64,000 nucleotides of DNA. It comes from Mesorhabditis belari (lineage: Eukaryota > Nematoda > Chromadorea > Rhabditida > Rhabditidae). The DNA lies in contig CAUEEP010000061.1 of the NCBI GenBank assembly GCA_958450365.1, positions 1 through 64,000 on the forward strand, given 5' to 3'. The translations under genes and the position numbers were made by a program. Shown here one piece after another: positions 21,955 through 34,453 of this stretch (position 1 is its first letter; each line of letters opens with the position of its first letter). The notes under the pieces were generated by a model. The model was not told where the DNA came from, did no database searches, and saw only the letters and a program-made list of their open reading frames with translations.

Positions 21955-22152
21955 CTTAATAATTTCTTGGGAGCGTTGAACAACCTTGTAACGTAAAATT
22001 CTCCATCAATATTGAATACCCTGAATTATGATAACTAGAGTTGGAGCAAGACCCAATTTCCGGACCCTGCCAAGTTAAGAACACAATCAATTCAACCGAG
22101 GCTGGACTCAAAAACCAGGTCAAGCTCCTACTCGAAAATTGTCTCATATTGT
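21955..22152 (-). repeat. inverted partner of 17328-17523
   Basis: Same sequence in opposite orientation, with the lone MITE end facing right to left. Together the arms bracket 4.4 kb of mixed repeats. Confidence 0.8.
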
Positions 22153-22357
22153 CGAAGTCAGTTCCAGTTTGCTCACCCCATTTTCGTCTTTCCTTTTTCC
22201 TTTTTCAATACTTGAGTAAACCTAAAGCAAAACCTATAAAGAGACTTGATATGAATTCAAAACCCGTGTCTACCCCAAAAAAAAACTTTTTAGACAATCT
22301 AATCACCCTTTCATTGCCATCTAAATCCACCCTTTTAACCCGAAATTCACCGAACAC

Positions 22358-22869
22358 CACCCAAATAAACAATTTCATCTTATTATCTTTAAAGTATTTT
22401 GGTCTTGACAGGCTCATAGCCAGTAGTCTTTTCGGGTGGTCGTTTCGCACTGGTTTTTAAGTGTGAATGGAGAGCAAGCCTTATCAATTTCTTCAATGAA
22501 GTTTTTTGGCTGGCTGTATCAGGGTTCATTCTCAAAAAAATAAAGAAAGGGTTTGGGTTTTGATTTGCTAGATATTATAGTTTCAAGGAGTTGAAAACTT
22601 TGGTACTTTGTCAAATGATCCAATAATTTTGTGGAGTCAAATGATCCAATAAAAACTGCAGTGTCTCCAGCGACCTTTGGCATACGCCCACTTTGAAAAC
22701 AGCCCACCCAGAAGCCTTATCTTTACCTTACCACCCAAATAAACAATTTCATCTTATTATCTTTAAAGTATTTTGGTCTTGACAGGCTCATAGCCAGTAG
22801 TCTTTTCGGGTGGTCGTTTCGCACTGGTTTTTAAGTGTGAATGGAGAGCAAGCCTTATCAATTTCTTCA
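22358..22869 (+). repeat. 139-bp direct repeat pair (22358-22496, 22731-22869)
   Basis: Both begin CCACCCAAATAAACAATTTC and end at TCAATTTCTTCA, and are essentially identical. Between them is a member of the dispersed repeat (TCAGGGTTCATTCTC; CCCACCCAGAAGCCTTATC). Confidence 0.85.
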
Positions 22870-22954
22870 CATTCCCTTGAATGCCCTCCATAATCACTAA
22901 AAAAGAAAGCCATTCATCAAAAACAATATCAAACAAACAATTTGCCCATTTCAC

Positions 22955-23650
22955 TCAACAAATCACTTTTTTCGACTTCACCCATTTTTCTCGCGTTTCT
23001 CTGAATATTTTTGAATAATTTTTTCGATTTTTATCAATCCTGGATGTCACTTCAAATGATGACTCTTTGATTTTTGATTTTTTTTGATTTTTTTTGGTTA
23101 CTTTTGACGCACGGCTGGCTATGCGCACTCTCTCAGGCGACTCTTTTCCCTTAAAGTACGACAGGATTACGTTAGGATTTTTTCCCTCATTTTCTTCTCG
23201 CGATGGTACTTCTGATATTTGAACCAATCCCGCTGAATCCGCTGGTTTCTTTTATGTTTTCGCATCTTGTGACGACAAATCGTGAGCGCTCAAGGTCCGG
23301 CCAACATTGGAGCGTTTTGTGAAGTCAACGGCTCGGTGATTGGAGACTAAACACAAAAATTTGTTATGATCGTAATGAAAATCCGATGCAAACTGTTAAA
23401 GTAAATCTTAAGAGTAAGATACACTTAAAACGTCAAGCTTTCAACTTTTTAGCATTGGCTGCAGTGTTTAAAGCAAGAACTGCATTAAACAGTCTTTCCT
23501 CCACGTCTAAAGCTTACACTATTCAACTCCGGATCCACCTTGACCGCTTAGTTGCGTCTGGCGTCTGGCGATGGGGCGACTTTGGGCACTTGCTTCAGCA
23601 AACTCGGCAGACTGAGGATCTGAACAAAAATAGGTATTTTAGATAAAAAC
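22955..23650 (-). CDS. weak candidate exons of an unrecognised gene
   Basis: On the minus strand a TTTTTGTTCAG acceptor near 23622 precedes PQSAEFAEASAQSRPIARRQ, and a GTGTTTAG acceptor near 23350 precedes two alternative open frames. A lysine/arginine-rich 90-codon frame spans 22955-23227. Connections are not unique, and I would not trust a product. Confidence 0.2.
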
Positions 23651-24314
23651 TGTAAATTGCGTTAGCCTACAAGTTAAAGTTTGTGTAATTTTAACAAATT
23701 GCGACTTCTACTTTAGATCACTTCAATTTTAATCCTTGTTTTCTCAAAAATATGAACTTCAACTAATAAATCAAAGTTTACGCAAAATTTTCCGTTAAAT
23801 TTGCCTATAAACATCGCGAACTTGATTGCGATTTGTTGTTGGACAGTGCAAATGGATAATCCGATTAAGTGACGATGTGCTTGGTATAGTTTCCGCTTGT
23901 GATCGATCCAAAATCGGCAAGTGTCTGGGCACAATTGGTGGCGGGACGATCAACGATGACGAGGGCTCTGAAACAATGAAAACCATTAACCCAAACTTTG
24001 CAATAATCTCAAAATGTGTTTAAGATACCAATAAATTGGTTAAAACAATTTCTATTTAAAAGTTAAAACGTTAACGGAAAACTTTTTACGTTAAATCTTT
24101 TTTCTTTTTCTTCTTTTTGATTCTTTTACTTCTCAAAAATCCCGTATTTGACGAGAGCCTTAGAAATTTTTTTTTTGGTTTTGACCATTTTCTGGCCATG
24201 CCATTTCTCAAATCTCAAAAATGAAAATAAAAAAGTGAAAAATGGTGAAAAATGGTGGGGGTGGGACAAATACGACCTTTTTTCCGCACCTGGCCCATTA
24301 GCACACCTTTTTCG

Positions 24315-26711
24315 TACGGTACTCTTTGGATTACGTTACTCTTTGGGTACCCTCTCTTTAGGTTACGGTACTCTTTAGGTACCCTCTCTTTAGGTTACGG
24401 TACTCTTATATATTATAATTCACTGCTAAATTAGCCTTGATTTTCACCGAACTTTTGCTACAAATTCTATTAGGTTGGGGAAAATGAGTCGGCGTACAGT
24501 CGCCCATTGTAGCATAAACCAGTGTCGAGAAAAACTCGTTCAAAGCTAGACTACGCAACACTCCGCACCATCATTATGGGAGTGGGGTACTATTACAATA
24601 TTTACGGTACCTTGAAACAAATAAAAATTTCAGTTTGATTATTTAGGAACTTATTTAGGTCCATCAATTCGTCAATGGGATGAGTGAAGAGGCAAAGATA
24701 CAACTTCAAAAAGTAAACGGATTCTTTCTAAAAGAGCTAAATTTTCCTTAACAACTGGTTTAAACTGGTCGGTTTTCGATCACAGTTTTCGTTAAGAAAT
24801 TACAATTTTTGAAGAGACCATCATTTGGTATGCCAAAATAAGGAATTTTTACATATTTCTAACTACATTTCGATCTTATTATTAGTATTGTAGTATTGTA
24901 AGTATTGTAGTAGTCTTGCAACTCGTTATTTTAGAATTTTGACCTGTTTCCGTATTTTTAAGCACAAGTACTTGTACTTTGAAAGTAGACTTCAAGTGCA
25001 CAAATTCGATACAATCAATTTCCCTTTCAGGTATCGGCTCTCCTCACCCAACCAAATCTCTCCGATGAGACTCTTCTCGAGAAAATCGCTCAATTCTATG
25101 TCAAAATCCCGATCGAGATTCGAAAAGAATTTGAAAAAAATTGGCACAATTTGGTGGAAGATAAAAGATAACATTGATTTATATTTGATTTTTAGATTTT
25201 TATTTATTTTCATTACAATCCAATTCTAAACAGATAACAATTTTTGTGAGTTTTTTCCAAAACTTTTATCGAAACCGGCAGTGACCCGTAGTTTTCCGAG
25301 ATGAAATCAAATGATGACTAGTAGCGATTTTCTTGTAGCAACTAAAATTTAAATGAAAATTTGGAAAGTTATGATAGATTTTCAGATTTTCAGATAAAGT
25401 TGCTGAAAGTGTTTTCCGCTTTTGGTTCGCTCATCCTTGAGCTTTGTTTCCTGAAACGCGTTGCAGTTACGGATCAAGCCTCTTCATGTTGATCCTAAAA
25501 ATTAAAATTAAAATTAAAATTAACTTCATAGGAGTACTGTAACTTCTGATGGGTACGGTAGCTTCTGAAGTCGACGGCAACCTTGGGATAGTATACGGCA
25601 ACCTTGGGCAAGGGCAACCTTCCCTCGTTAAACGCCCGCCATTAGTATTAGTTGACATATTAGTTGTCATGTTTTCTACTGTATCAACTATGGTAACTAA
25701 TATGACAACCTTGTTCTTGTTTCTCTAGTTTTTATCCTCAATCTTCTTTCTCTAGTTCATTTTCCACTTCTAAATCCCGCCAAGGTCTGTGATTTGCGGG
25801 CTTTTCTTTCCCTGATGTGCAGGGGCGTCGCGTGCTTTTCTCTCAATCGATCTTGCCTTTTTCCGACCAGAAAATTTCCGCATTTTCGTATCATCATTTG
25901 AAATCTTTCTGGCTTCTAACTTAGATTGAGGAATAGAAGCAAAACAGTTTAAAGAAAATGCATTTATGATTTTGCTCCAGTTTGATCAGTATGGTAAATT
26001 ATGCCAGATTAACTGCATTCTACATTTTGCACACTTTGCTCATAACGAATTGGTGCCGCTTTTCAACCGTTTCTCCTTTTTGGCACTTTCCTCCCAGATT
26101 GCTTCTAAATAAAATCAGCTCAAAACACAAGTAAACCTAACCGCTAGTTTTTATCAGCTCCCTTTTTTGACTTGCATTCTGCTTTGAATCGAGCAAAAAT
26201 TGAACAACTATTCTTCAAGACCCGCTTTCACGTTCGCATAAGCTTCCACCCCTTTCCAACGTTTCACTTTCCTCTCTATTTCTGATTTCTCAATCTTCTT
26301 TCTCTAGTTCTTGTTTATAACCAACGCGAAAAGAAAACGGGCGTAACAGCTGCAAAAGTTTTGGACCTGAAATTATTAAAAGTGGCGAAATGTTTCCAAG
26401 AAAAGTTTAAGCTTTCTCTGAAACATATATGATCGACAGAATTCTGTATTTTTTGCATTTAGTGCATTTTAGACTGTAGAAAGTGCCAATTTGTGACTTT
26501 TCTTGGATTTCTAATGTTTTCAAAATTTCTTGATAACATCTGCCTAAATCGGTGTACAATCTCAAGCCCAACTGACTTTTATAAATATGCTTTTGAAAAA
26601 ATAAAAAAATAAAAATTAAACCCTAATCTTTAAGGACATTTACCCTCATCTTTATAAACATTTAAGTTCTAGCGGCGTTCTTCCCGTACTCTATGAAAAG
26701 CTACAGTACTT
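24315..26711 (+). repeat. 2.4-kb direct repeat, copy A
   Basis: Nearly identical to 31583-33991. Begins with about 100 bp of tandem GGTACCCTCTCTTTAGGTTA-type units, then a mariner-type end (TTAGGTTGGGGAAAATGAG) near 24470, a terminal exon at 25031, an AATTAAAATTAAAATTAA run, and the CAACCTTGGG cluster. A shortened third copy of the middle lies at 28893-29582. Confidence 0.95.
25031..25171 (+). CDS. terminal exon of an unrecognised gene (repeat copy A)
   Basis: After CCTTTCAG, 46 codons run to TAA: LTQPNLSDETLLEKIAQFYV, then PIEIRKEFEKNWHNLVEDKR. Strong codon-like character and conservation between the two repeat copies. Upstream exons are not present in either copy, so this is the 3' end of a gene carried along with the repeat. 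It resembles helical secreted nematode proteins, but I cannot name the family. Confidence 0.45.
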   Translation, partial: VSALLTQPNLSDETLLEKIAQFYVKIPIEIRKEFEKNWHNLVEDKR

Positions 26712-27009
26712 TAAGAATTCTCTGCGCGGGTTCTCTGCGCCGAATTGGGGCTTGGAGGCGAATTCCGGGCGACCATCTCTTATTCGATTCGGTTAGTTTG
26801 AAGAAAAGATCAAGAAGAGGTCAAGAAAAGATCAATAAACGGATATTTTGCTAAAGAAATGAGAATACAAAGATCTAAGAACAGAGAAATATCTAGAAAT
26901 ATCAGGTTTGCAACAAAATATTGGCCCTTTTCAGTAAAAACAAAAAATTTATTAACAAGATGAACAAATATCAACATCAATCCAAAAGGTATTCTCCGTC
27001 ATTCTTTAT

Positions 27010-27600
27010 TACTTCTTTCCACTTTTGACGGAGCAACTGGATTCCTCAATCTCAGCAACTGGATTCCGATTCAAATCTTTCAATTGCTCCTCAAATTGGG
27101 CACAAACTTTTATGCGACTTTTACCGCATGGATTGTCATCATTTACATAAAAGAGGTGAGATTTCATAAAAGAAATGATAAAGATTAAATTTTCTGATTT
27201 TAGTATCGTCAACCGGTTCTCTAGAAGTTCTTTTCTTTATGTTATTGTGATCAACAAAAAACTGGGATGAGTAAGACGTCGAAACAAGCAACAACTCTTA
27301 TCATTTCCAACTCTTATCATTGATGCTTTTAAATAAAAACCCATTTATGATTGGTGATTGTGAGCAATTGTACAATACGAATACGTAAAATTCGGAACAA
27401 TTTGATAGAAATGAATCTGGAAAATGAAACTGGAGGATCTCGGCTATGTAACTTAGAAAGAAGACCAGAATAGCACGATTTATGAGAACAAAGCCGAGGA
27501 AAACCAGGCTTTCACTAAAACAAAGTTATAAAATAGTCTAGTTAAGATAAAAAACTGCAACTCAAAAAACCCGTTTGTCAGTGTTCAACCTTCAGCTGAT
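27010..27600. repeat. inverted repeat arm (partner 20560-21400)
   Basis: See the partner arm. This copy keeps the more intact coding-like segment (plus strand, about 27030-27155, FLNLSNWIPIQIFQLLLKLG). Confidence 0.75.
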
Positions 27601-28119
27601 TACACCCCACCTCTTTCTCGAGAATTTCTCTCCTCCTCATTCTTGATTTTCTTTCCTCCCGTCAGTCTTTATTGGTTTCATTTGTAAATTTTGAACAACG
27701 ACGCAGCTATTCTTCAAGACCCGCTTACACGCTCGCATAGCTGTTTTATTTTCTAAATGTTTTTTAAAGATACATTCCATACATCTTTCAGTTCAAATTC
27801 CTGTTCTAGCCCGCCTTTTCCTTTTCAAACGCCCGCCACTCGCGCCGCGCTTGCGTTATTAATCAAATGCATCTTGGGGCGTCGCGTACTCTTTTCTCAA
27901 ACGGTCTTGCCTCTTTCTGACAGAAAATTTCCGCCTTTTTTGACATTTTAGAAATCTTTCTGGTTTTTCTCTAAATTTAGTCCTCTTTAAATCTGTTTCC
28001 TTATACTTATTTCCAACCCAATAGATAGGTTGAATTTACCGGCCTTTTCCTTGTATATTTCAAATGGTTTCATGGTTTCAAGGCAGAGACTAGAGGTTCT
28101 TCATTTATTGTATCTCTAA

Positions 28120-30330
28120 CATTTCTCTATTGTCAAATCTTGAAAGCACACACGACTGTCAGTTCTCGTCGGCCGGCGGTCGGAAAAGCGGAAAATATTT
28201 TAGTCTTTCTCTGCATGCCTATTGGTGTTTTCGAATCTCTTGCCGAGACCGATCCACCGTAGCGATGACAGAAGAGGTCGGGAGCCGAGACGGGCACAGA
28301 GGAGCCCCCGGAGGGACGCAGTTCGAGAGATGTGGCATTTCGAAAGAGGTTAGAGAAAAAAGGCAGACCATTGACTCTCTTCATTCGTTCTACTCTTTAG
28401 CTTTTCTCTAGTTTTTAGCACTTCTGGGTGGCGCGATCGATGGTCTTTTTGCTCTCTTTCCCACCTTTTTTATTCAATTTTTCTTTCACTGATTACACCC
28501 CACCTCTTTCTCGAAAATTTCTCTCCTATATATTTGCAAAAAAAAACACTTTTCGACGCTTTATTGCTCTTATAAACTTTTTAGAGATGAGCTTTTTCGA
28601 AATTTGACTAAACTGTGCAAAATGTAGAATGCAGTTAATCTCCTTCCTCCTTCTTAATTAATCCTCCTTCTTAATTAGAAGTTTTATATTAAAACTTTTT
28701 ATAAAAATTATGTCTATAGTGATGTGAAATAAAGAAAGAAATCGAATGGATTAATGGATCGCGGAGAGAAGGGAGGGAAGAGAAAAGAGAGAAAGGAATG
28801 GGACAACATTGTGCTTGTTGTGTAGTGAGTTCGGGGTTTATCATGTTGTATCCAATAGCTATGGTAGCTTTTCGCGACGTAGACAAATTGTTATAAGTAC
28901 AATAACTTCATAGGAGTACTGTAACTTCTGATGGGTACATAACTAACTATGTTAACTAATATGACAACCTTGTTCTTGTTTCTCTAGTTTTTGTCCTCAA
29001 TCTTCTTTCTCTAGTTCATTTTCCACTTCTAAATCCCGCCAAGAGTCTGTGATTTGCGGGCTTTTCTTTTCCCTGATGGGCAGGGGCGTCGCGTGCTTTT
29101 CTCTCAATCGATCTTGTCTTTTTCCGACCAGAAAATTCCCGCATTTTCGTATCATCATTTTGAAATCTTTCTGGCTTCTAACTTAGATTGAGGAATAGAA
29201 GCAAAACAGTTTAAAGAAAATGCATTTGAGTGATTGCCCAGTTTGATCAGTATGGTAAATTATGCCAGATTAACTGCATTCTACATTTTGCACACTTTGG
29301 GATTACTCATAACGAATTGGTGCCGCTTTCAACCGTTTCTCCTTTTTTGGCACTTTCCCCCCCAGATTGCTTCTAAATAAAATCAGCTCAAAACACAAGT
29401 AAACCTAACCGCTAGTTTTTATCCAGCTCCCTTTTTGACTTGCATTCTGCTTTGAATCGAGCAAAAATTGAACAACTATTCTTCAAGACCCGCTTTCACG
29501 TTCGCATCGCTTCAACCCCTTTCCAACGTTTCACTTTCCCTCTCTAGTTCTGTTCTCAATATTCTTTCTCTAGTTCTTGTTTTCATTTACGTTCGCATAG
29601 CTGCCCTATTTCTTAAATGTTTTTAAAATACAACGTTCATACACCTTTCACTTTAAAATCCCGCCAAAAGTCTGTGATATGCCGCCTTTTCACTTTTTCA
29701 AACCTCCGCCATTTGCGTCTGGCGTCTCTTCGCGTCTGGCGTCTCGGCGTCTCTTCTCTCGATTGGTCTTGCCTCTTTCTAACAAGAAAATTTCCCGCAT
29801 TTTTGGACATTTTGAAATCTTTGGTTTCTCCCATTGTATCTCTAACATTTCTTTATTGTCAGTTCTTGAAAGCACACACGAGTGTCAGTTCTCGTCGGCC
29901 GGCGGTCAAAAAAGCGCGGTCGGGGCCAACAGCAATTTTTCTAAAAAATCGTAGTTTATGAGGAGAGGCTAGGCCTCTTTTTTGCTTTTAGTCTTTCTCT
30001 GCATGCCTATTGGTGTTTTCGAGTTCGAGTTCGAGAGATGTGGCATTTCGAAAGAGGTTAGAGAAAAAAGGCAGACCATTGACTCTCTTCATTCGTTCTA
30101 CTCTCTAGCTTTTCTCTAGCTTTTAGCACTTCTGGGTGGCGCGATCGATGGTCTTTTTGCTCTCTTTTCCACCTTTTTTATTCAATTTTTCTTTCACTGA
30201 TTACACCCCACCTCTTTCTCGAAAATTTCTCTCCTATATATTTGCAAAAAAAACACTTTTCGACGCTTTATTGCTCTTATAAACTTTTTAGAGATGAGCT
30301 TTTTCGAAATTTGACTAACTTATGCTTTTT
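28120..30330 (+). repeat. tandem-like repeat block with partial copies
   Basis: Two related units: 28120-28610 and 29840-30330 (TCTCGTCGGCCGGCGGTC; GTGGCATTTCGAAAGAGG; CCTATATATTTGCAAAAAA). Between them is a shortened copy (28893-29582) of the 2.4-kb repeat. The right unit forms the 5' flank of the truncated zinc-finger copy. The inverted flank at 43290-43731 matches it. Confidence 0.7.
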
Positions 30331-31518
30331 CCAGATCAATGATATGCAAATGGGGAGCGTGTCGAAAAGCGGTCAAAACAAAAGAGGTTTAGTGTAGATA
30401 GAGTTAAAAACAGTTCATGAAAATTTAGAGGCTAATAGCGCATGTTAAAACAGTTCATTTCGACCCGTTGGCTCAATTTAAGCCTCGCCCGGATAGTTAC
30501 AATTGTGAGTGGAGGAGTTGTCGTGGGTAAGTGCTCAAGAATTAGGTTACCAAATAAGTTTTCTTTTTCAAACTTCTCTTTTTCAAAATTCCGTTTAAAA
30601 ATCATAAATCCTAGAATTAACCTATAGTTTACTGCAAATAAAAAGTGTTTATTGTTTAATTTTCCATGTTATTACGTCAATACTTGAAGATTTGAACTTT
30701 CAAAAAAGTAGGAAAAGGAACGAAAAAACTTGTTCATCAATCTGATAACTCTAAAACTTTCAAGTGAACTTTAGAAAGCGGTCCTTCCAAGTTCCCTACC
30801 GGTTGAATGCTCACGTAAGGCAGCATACCGGAGAGAAACCACACACATGTCCAAAACCTGGATGTTCAAGGGCATTTTTTCGCGCCGAGGGGCTCAAATG
30901 GCACTTAAATCTTCACGCCGGCAAAAAGCCATATAGGTGTAAAGATTGTAATCAGGTATACGATACAAGTCAATATGTGCCAACCTTTTTCTTGATTTGG
31001 AAACCCGATTTGTTTCAGGAGTTCAGGAGTACTAATGATCGAGCTAAACACATGAAAGGAGTACATAGAAAGGAGGTGACAAATAAAAAATAATTTAACA
31101 AAATCCCACAATTTAGAAGCGCCAGTGCGGATATCAAGGATGCAAGAAGGCTTATTCCGCCACGTCAAGTATTCGGAAACACGTAGAAAAGGTGCATGGT
31201 ACAGAGGTGTGGGAAATATTCAAGAAGAAGGATTGTGGCTCAAAAGATCGAGAAAGCAGCCACGGCCCTGACTCTGGAGGACATTTACCGGTAGTTGTTA
31301 ACAAACGTTGGTTTATTCCTTATACTATTGTAGGAAAATCCGGGCTTGACGGAGACGGTTGAATGTACGATCCAAGCTATGAGCTTAATCGAGAAGGGGA
31401 GTCGAATGTGGCAAATGCAAATGAGGGGCCGATCAACGGGCCTGAGCTCAGCGGATATCTCACTGCCGATGTCGAAAAGGAAGGAAGTTTGTTGCAAGAT
31501 GATTTCGGATATCGAAAC
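29891..31518 (+). repeat. 1.63-kb inverted repeat arm containing truncated zinc-finger gene
   Basis: Matches 42096-43731 in reverse orientation at high identity, with 10.6 kb between arms. The arm ends inside the fifth-linker exon, 65 bp before the 2.4-kb repeat copy B begins. Confidence 0.95.
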
Positions 31519-31545
31519 GCTTGATTTCAGAGTTAGACGTGATTG
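30339..31545 (+). pseudogene. truncated copy of the GLI/TRA-1-type zinc-finger gene
   Basis: Exons 30339-30386, 30429-30526, 30775-30955, 31019-31075 and 31117-31290 encode all five GLI-type fingers in frame (CKWGAC, CEWRSC, CPKPGC, CKDC, CGYQGC). They are the exact counterparts of the minus-strand gene's first exons. The next exon (from 31335) lacks one A relative to the full gene (ETVECT instead of ETVEMY), so the frame is lost, and the duplication ends at 31518. A 200-codon five-finger protein with an altered tail could still be made, so it may act as a truncated DNA binder rather than being inert. Confidence 0.8.
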
Positions 31546-31582
31546 AGATGGGACTCTCAGAAGTGAGACGTGATAACAATCA

Positions 31583-33991
31583 TACGGTACTCTTTGGATT
31601 ACGTTACTCTTTGGGTACCCTCTCTTTAGGTTACGGTACTCTCTAGGTACCCTCTTTAGGTTACGGTACTCTTATATATTATAATTCACTGCTAAATTAG
31701 CCTTGATTTTCATCGAACTTTTGCTACAAATTCTATTAGGTTGGGGAAAATGAGTCGGCGTACAGTCGCCCATTGTAGCATAAACCAGTGTCGAGAAAAA
31801 CTCGTTCAAAGCTAGACTACGCAACACTCCGCACCATCATTATGGGAGTGGGGTACTATTACAATATTTACGGTACCTTGAAACAAATAAAAATTTCAGT
31901 TTGATTATTTAGGAACTTATTTAGGTCCATCAATTCGTCAATGGGATGAGTGAAGAGGCAAAGATACAACTTCAAAAAGTAAACGGATTCTTTCTAAAAG
32001 AGCTAAATTTTCCTTAACAACTGGTTTTAAACTGGTCGGTTTTCGATCACAGTTTTCGTTAAGAAATTACAATTTTTGAAGAGACCATCATTTGGTATGC
32101 CAAAATAAGGAATTTTTACATATTTCTAACTACATTTCGATCTTATTATTAGTATTGTAGTATTGTAAGTATTGTAAGCATTGTAGTAGTCTTGCAACTC
32201 GTTATTTTAGAATTTTGATCTGTTTCCGTATTTTTAAGCACAAGTACTTGTACTTTGAAAGTAGACTTCAAGTGCACAAATTCGATACAATCAATTTCCC
32301 TTCAGGTATCGGCTCTCCTCACCCAACCAAATCTCTCCGATGAGACTCTTCTCGAGAAAATCGCTCAATTCTATGTCAAAATCCCGATCGAGATTCGAAA
32401 AGAATTTGAAAAAAATTGGCACAATTTGGTGGAAGATAAAAGATAAAATTGATTTATATTTGATTTTTAGATTTTTATTTATTTTCATTACAATCCAATT
32501 CTAAACAGATAACAATTTTTGTGAGTTTTTTCCAAAACTTTTATCGAAACCGGCAGTGACCCGTAGTTTTCCGAGATGAAATCAAATGATGACTAGTAGC
32601 GATTTTCTTGTAGCAACTAAAATTTAAATGAAAATTTGGAAAGTTATGATAGATTTTCAGATTTTCAGATAAAGTTGCTGAAAGTGTTTTCCGCTTTTGG
32701 TTCGCTCATCCTTGAGCTTTGTTTCCTGAAACGCGTTGCAGTTACGGATCAAGCCTCTTCATGTTGATCCTAAAAATTAAAATTAAAATTAAAATTAACT
32801 TCATAGGAGTACTGTAACTTCTGATGGGTACGGTAGCTTCTGAAGTCGACGGCAACCTTGGGATAGTATACGGCAACCTTGGGCAAGGGCAACCTTCCCT
32901 CGTTAAACGCCCGCCATTAGTATTAGTTGACATATTAGTTGTCATGTTTTCTACTGTCAACTATGGTAACTAATATGACAACCTTGTTCTTGTTTCTCTA
33001 GTTTTTATCCTCAATCTTCTTTTTCTAGTTCATTTTCCACTTCTAAATCCCGCCAAGAGTCTGTGATTTGCGGGCTTTCTTTTCCCTGATGTGCAGGGGC
33101 GTCGCGTGCTTTTCTCTCAATCGATCTTGCCTTTTTCCGACCAGAAAATTTCCGCATTTTCGTATCATCATTTTGAAATCTTTCTGGCTTCTAACTTAGA
33201 TTGAGGAATAGAAGCAAAACAGTTTAAAGAAAATGCATTTATGATTTTGCTCCAGTTTGATCAGTATGGTAAATTATGCCAGATTAACTGCATTCTACAT
33301 TTTGCACACTTTGGGATTGCTCATAACGAATTGGTGCCGCTTTTTCAACCGTTTCTCCTTTTTGGCACTTTCCTCCCAGATTGCTTCTAAATAAAATCAG
33401 CTCAAAAACACAAGTAAACCTAACCGCTAGTTTTTATCAGCTCCCTTTTTGACTTGCATTCTGCTTTGAATCGAGCAAAAATTGAACAACTATTCTTCAA
33501 GACCCGCTTTCACGTTTGCATAGCTTCAACCCCTTTCCAACGTTTCACTTTCCTCTCTAGTTCTGTTCTCAATATTCTTTCTCTAGTTCTTGTTTTATAA
33601 CCAACGCGAAAAGAAAACGGGCGTAACAGCTGCAAAAGTTTTGGACCTGAAATTATTAAAAGTGGCGAAATGTTTCCAAGAAAAGTTTAAGCTTTCTCTG
33701 AAACATATATGATCGACAGAATTCTGTATTTTTTGCATTTAGTGCATTTTAGACTGTAGAAAGTGCCAATTTTGTGACTTTTCTTGGATTTCTAATGTTT
33801 TCAAAATTTCTTGATAACATCTGCCTAAATCGGTGTACAATCTCAAGCCCAACTGACTTTTATAAATATGCTTTTGAAAAAATAAAAAAATAAAAATTAA
33901 ACCCTAATCTTTAAGGACATTTACCCTCATCTTTATAAACATTTAAGTTCTAGCGGCGTTCTTCCCGTACTCTATGAAAAGCTACAGTACT
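31583..33991 (+). repeat. 2.4-kb direct repeat, copy B
   Basis: Copy of 24315-26711 with small differences (an extra GCATTGTAGTA-type unit near 32170, T-run changes near 32300 and 33595). Starts just after the truncated zinc-finger copy. Confidence 0.95.
32306..32446 (+). CDS. terminal exon of an unrecognised gene (repeat copy B)
   Basis: Same 46 codons as at 25031, after CCCTTCAG. The acceptor T-tract is one base shorter. The open frame running in from 32255 is upstream intron read-through. Confidence 0.4.
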   Translation, partial: VSALLTQPNLSDETLLEKIAQFYVKIPIEIRKEFEKNWHNLVEDKR

Positions 33992-34453
33992 TACAACGAG
34001 TTACAGTAAACATAAGACGTTACATTATTCTAATAAGGTTGCGGTATACTTGAGAAGATTTCTTTGTGAAAAAGACTACCGTGCCAAATGAGTACCCAAA
34101 TGTTTGAACTATTTATGAATACTAGTAGAAGCTAGAGATTGAGAGTTTAGACTTTAAATTAACTAACTAAGTGTAGGCTATTGAATGATTGTTTTCCAGC
34201 CACAGTATCCAGCTAGTAGAAACCTAATAGCATAATTTCCAATTCAAGTAATTCGATCAAGGTAGGTACAGTACTTTAGTACTTCTGTAATACTTGACAA
34301 ACTCGTTACCGTAAAGACTCTTTACTACCCACTAAGTGTTGCTAATGTAGATAAATTAGATAAAAATCGAGACAGGAATCCGATAATAGATAACAATGTA
34401 GGTAAGTACTAGAAATGTTTGAACCTAATCAAACCCTAATCAAATTGAAAAAG

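Noticed and set aside
22041..22460. 139-codon plus-strand frame as a gene
   Set aside because: It runs across the inverted-repeat arm and into the 139-bp direct repeat, with no splice partners. Noted only as unrecognised.
24148..24434. Two overlapping plus frames
   Set aside because: They translate the GGTACC/TACGGTA minisatellite.
30905..31168. Minus-strand frame over the zinc-finger copy (also 42446-42721 plus)
   Set aside because: Antisense shadow of finger exons 2-4.
24315..33991. Helitron interpretation of the 2.4-kb repeat
   Set aside because: Gene-fragment capture would fit, but no CTRR end with a 3' hairpin was seen at either boundary, so it is left as a plain duplication.
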